This document shows positions 61,240 through 64,000 of a DNA stretch of 64,000 bases, one piece after another. The DNA lies in the NCBI GenBank assembly GCA_022376925.1, contig JAIOJX010000002.1:63140001-63204000 (forward strand). The letters are read 5' to 3'. This stretch comes from Tragulus kanchil. Lineage: Eukaryota > Chordata > Mammalia > Artiodactyla > Tragulidae. Positions within the stretch are counted from its first letter, which is position 1, and each line of letters starts with the position of its first letter. Under the pieces are notes generated by a model, which worked only from the letters and a program-made list of their open reading frames with translations, was not told where the DNA came from and ran no database searches. Position numbers and translations under genes: made by a program.

Positions 61240-62158
61240 TTTTTTTTAATTTATTTTTTATTCTTTATTTTTAAAGGTTTTACAGAGTTTTGTTGTTCAC
61301 AGACATGTATGTTCCCAGATCAGTCATATGCATATCCATGGTCCCCACCCACCCAGATACCCCCATCCCACCCCTCCAGACCTTTGCCCCAAGCCATTGT
61401 AAGCACTCCTATTCCCTTAGCACTGTGACACTAGCTATCTTTTACACTATAGGTTTCCTTGTTACTTCCTCCATGCTTCCCCCTCCCTATTTATTCGCCA
61501 TGATGTCCCTATGTCTATGCTCTGTCTTTTTTTTTCATGAGTTCCCTGTGTGTGATATCAAGACCGTCCTACTAGATTCCATATATGTGTGTTAGTATAC
61601 TGTATTTGTCTTTCTCTTTTTGACTTACTTCACTTTTTATGATAGGTTCTAGAGCCAGCCACTTCATTAGGACTGAGTCTTCTGCATTTCTTTTAACAGC
61701 TGAGTAGTATTCCATTGTATCTATGTACCAGAGCTTCTGGATCCATTCATTTGTCGATGGACATCTAGGTTGCTTCCATGTTTTGGCTATTGTATAGAGA
61801 GCTGCAATGAACATTGGGGTACAGGTGCTTCTTTCAGTTTTGATTTCATCAGGATATAAGCCTAATAGTGAGATTGCTGGGTCATAGGGTGCTTCTATTT
61901 TTAGTTTTTTAAGAAATCTCCAGACTGTCTTCCATAGAGGCCGTATCAATTTACATTCCCACCAGCAATGCAAGAGGGTTCCCTTTTCTCCACACCCTCT
62001 CCAGCATTTATTGTCTGCAGATTTTTTGAAGATGGCCATTCTGACGGGTGTGAGGTGATATCTCATTGTAGTTTTAATTTGCATTTCTCTAATAATAAGC
62101 GAGGTTGAGCATCATTTCATGTGCTTTTGGGCCATCTGTATGTCCTCTTTGGAGAGGC
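61240..62158 (-). mobile_element. 5'-truncated L1 with the C-terminal end of ORF2
   Basis: A - strand frame from 62084 to 61572 (170 codons) is the C-terminal part of L1 ORF2, including [21 protein letters not shown] and [10 protein letters not shown], followed by 3' UTR and an A/T-rich tail. The frame is intact to its stop, so the insertion is fairly young. A perfect 14-bp target-site duplication AAAATACATTATTA lies at 61226-61239 and 62159-62172. Confidence 0.93.
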
Positions 62159-62175
62159 AAAATACATTATTAATA

Positions 62176-62627
62176 TGTGGGGACCTTCCACAGAAAGGGA
62201 AGGCAGCGGGATCGCCCCCGCTGAACCGGGAGATCTCAGAGAAAGGCAGATCTTGACTGCCCGCCCCCAGCCCCCTGGCTCGTGCAGGGGACAATCAGAC
62301 ACGACAGGGGTTCCGTCAGAGCGATTCCACTTTATTAGAGTAAACTAACAGTTTTTATAGGCAAACAAAGGGGGGTTTGCAAGGGACTTCTTATAGGTAC
62401 ACCAATCAAGCTAAAGGTCCAGCAACGCATTTACATTGCAATAGGAACTCACGGTGAGCCTGCATTGCCCAAAGCGAGGAAACCAGGGGGGTCAATCAGA
62501 AGTTTTGACAATGGACCTTAGATCATGCCCTGTCTCTTCCTGTAGGCGTCCTTTCAGCACCAAACTGCAAATATGTGCTTAAGTTTCCTTATGCTTGCAA
62601 AGGCCCTCTTTCCTTCAGGGCCCCACA
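62176..62627 (-). mobile_element. Solo LTR of an endogenous retrovirus, 452 bp
   Basis: The ends are TGTGGGG and CCCCACA (7-bp perfect inverted repeat). The 6-bp target-site duplication TTAATA is at 62170-62175 and 62628-62633. On the - strand a TATA-like CTATAAAAAC (about 62351-62360) precedes AATAAA (62331-62336). No internal viral genes are present. The 6-bp duplication suits a class II (beta-like) element, but the family is not assigned. Confidence 0.85.
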
Positions 62628-62633
62628 TTAATA

Positions 62634-63183
62634 GGCCTGGAAATAGGGAGAGTTCAGCCCATTCAAAGGACTTGAAATAAGTCAGAAAGGCTGTGTTTCA
62701 GAGCCAAAAAAGGGAACCACCCCCAAATGAGACTTCAGGGTTTAATTTCACTGCGTAAAGCTTCCAGATTATCACAGTGCTTTGATACCCAAGCACTGTT
62801 CATAGAATCAGACAAGTCAAGCATGTTGACCAAAGAGCACTAACGTGATCCATCAGGAGCTCTAATACCTGACACAGAAGAAAACTGTTCTAAGACACTT
62901 AGACATATAAGTAAAAACTTGTTCATGGAAATGAGAGGTGACTATGCAGAGTTTAGCTCTGTTCAGTTCATCAGGTGTTTATTGATCTGATTGACTTTAT
63001 TTGTATGTCATTCATGGTGTTAGATTCTGGGACACAAGAATGAATAAGGAGTCAAAGACCTCTAGACTCACATGCACACACATATATGTATATATGTTCT
63101 GTTCATGACAAATATATGTTTATTTAATACACAGCATGCATGGAAATTGCATATGGCATGTATTATATATGTATATATATGTG
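62634..63183. other. Intergenic, no recognised feature
   Basis: Single-copy; a short TA/TG-rich patch around 63080-63110 and near 63170. Confidence 0.5.
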
Positions 63184-63390
63184 TGGACTTCCCTGGTGGC
63201 TCAGCATTAAGAATTCATCTGCCAGTGCAGGAAACATGGGTTTGATCCCTGGGTCAGGAAGATCCTCTAAGAAGGAAATGTGCAACCCACTCCAGTACTC
63301 TTGCCTGGAGAATCCCATGGACAGAGGAGTCTGGTGGGCTATAGTCCTTGGGGTCAAAAAGAGTCACATGACTTTGTGACCAAACAACAA
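63184..63390 (+). repeat. Bov-tA SINE
   Basis: GGACTTCCCTGGTGGCTCAG, GGTTTGATCCCTGGG, CTCTTGCCTGGAGAATCCCA. Confidence 0.92.
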
Positions 63391-63512
63391 TATCTCTGTG
63401 TGTATATATATAGAAAGAAAAATATTAAAGGATCCTGCCCATTAAGGACTGCTGGTTTAGTCTTGTGTCTACTTGAATTTAGTAATACTTTACATAGAGT
63501 GTGTCCATGTAT

Positions 63513-63733
63513 TGTTGCTGTTGAACTGCTAGATCATGTCCAGCTCTTTGATTCCCATAGACTGTGACTCACAAGACTCCTCTGTTCATGGGGATTTCCA
63601 GGCAAGTATACTGGAGTGGGTTGCCATTTCTTTCTCCAGGGTATCTTCCAGACCTAGGAACTGAACTCGTGTCCCCTGCATTTCCTGCACTGGCAGGCAG
63701 ATTCTTTGCCACTGTGCCGCCTGGGAAGTCCAG
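63513..63733 (-). repeat. Bov-tA SINE
   Basis: The + strand reads TGCTGTTGAACTGCTAGATC to GCCGCCTGGGAAGTCC. Full length. Confidence 0.9.
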
Positions 63734-64000
63734 TGTATATGTATAGTTTATATATATGCACTGTAGTAGCTTAGGTGATGGTCCAATAATTAATTGAGAG
63801 AAAGAATGAGAAACCAGCAATTCACCCCCTAGGAAGGGAAATAGTCTCTGTACTCAACAAAACATCTTCTGGGGCCTCAGGAGGGCTGACCCGGGAACTC
63901 GTTTTGGTTACAGAATAAAGCTTTTGTCCTTAAGTAAATGAGAAAAGTCTAGAGGATGAATCCAAGAACACTCTAGTTCTAAAATGAGGCATCAAGCCCA

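Larger units (their letters stand above)
59176..61342. repeat. Tandem duplication, unit about 1091 bp
   Basis: Copy 1 is 59176-60252 and copy 2 is 60267-61342, with about 14 bases of mixed filler. Copy 1 stops inside the 3' end of an L1 that is complete to its truncation point only after copy 2. The L1 insertion is therefore older than the duplication. Confidence 0.94.

Overview
The window is nuclear DNA of a pecoran ruminant (cattle, buffalo, sheep, goat or a relative). The evidence is the density of ruminant retroposons: Bov-tA SINEs, CHR-type tRNA(Glu)-derived SINEs, BovB (RTE) LINE 3' ends and ruminant L1. The exact species cannot be fixed from the sequence. There is one gene, on the + strand: the 3' part of ZFPM2 (FOG2), a multi-zinc-finger cofactor of GATA4/5/6. 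Its upstream exons lie outside the window. Positions 1-26356 are intron. A 207-bp exon starts at 26357, a 225-bp exon at 32256, and the large last exon runs from 37926 to the stop at 41546-41548, followed by about 1 kb of 3' UTR. Positions from about 42.6 kb to 64 kb are downstream intergenic DNA.

The most striking property is not a gene. At least twenty unrelated segments each occur twice, head to tail, with a repeat distance of only 1084-1170 bp. Junctions lie near 2075, 4228, 6933, 12990, 16399, 18301, 20483, 22325, 25025, 27018, 30391, 33266, 36562, 39710, 45000, 49891, 52807, 54708, 57616 and 60267. The copies are nearly identical, with differences mostly at homopolymers. The bases right at many junctions are degraded versions of the outer flank. 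Some neighbouring duplications overlap, giving short triplicated segments. Together they add about 22 kb, so the underlying locus is probably near 42 kb.

Three duplications hit coding sequence: the 207-bp exon, the 225-bp exon and 1131 bp inside the last exon. All three preserve the reading frame. Read literally, the protein would gain 69 + 75 + 377 residues and carry repeated fingers and two CtBP-binding motifs. The simplest reading is that contig-end overlaps of about 1.1 kb were not merged during assembly. A real burst of tandem duplication is much less likely but can be tested by depth, spanning reads or PCR.

Other content is ordinary mammalian intron and intergenic DNA. It includes a twin-primed L1 with clean target-site duplications, a 44-bp L1 insertion, a SINE/L1 composite inside a MER5-type DNA transposon, a 5'-truncated L1 next to a solo LTR, two related ancient LTRs (one ending about 160 bp before a ZFPM2 exon), and a perfect RFX X-box in the longest unduplicated part of the intron. 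I see no CRISPR array, operon, RNA gene or other novel system.
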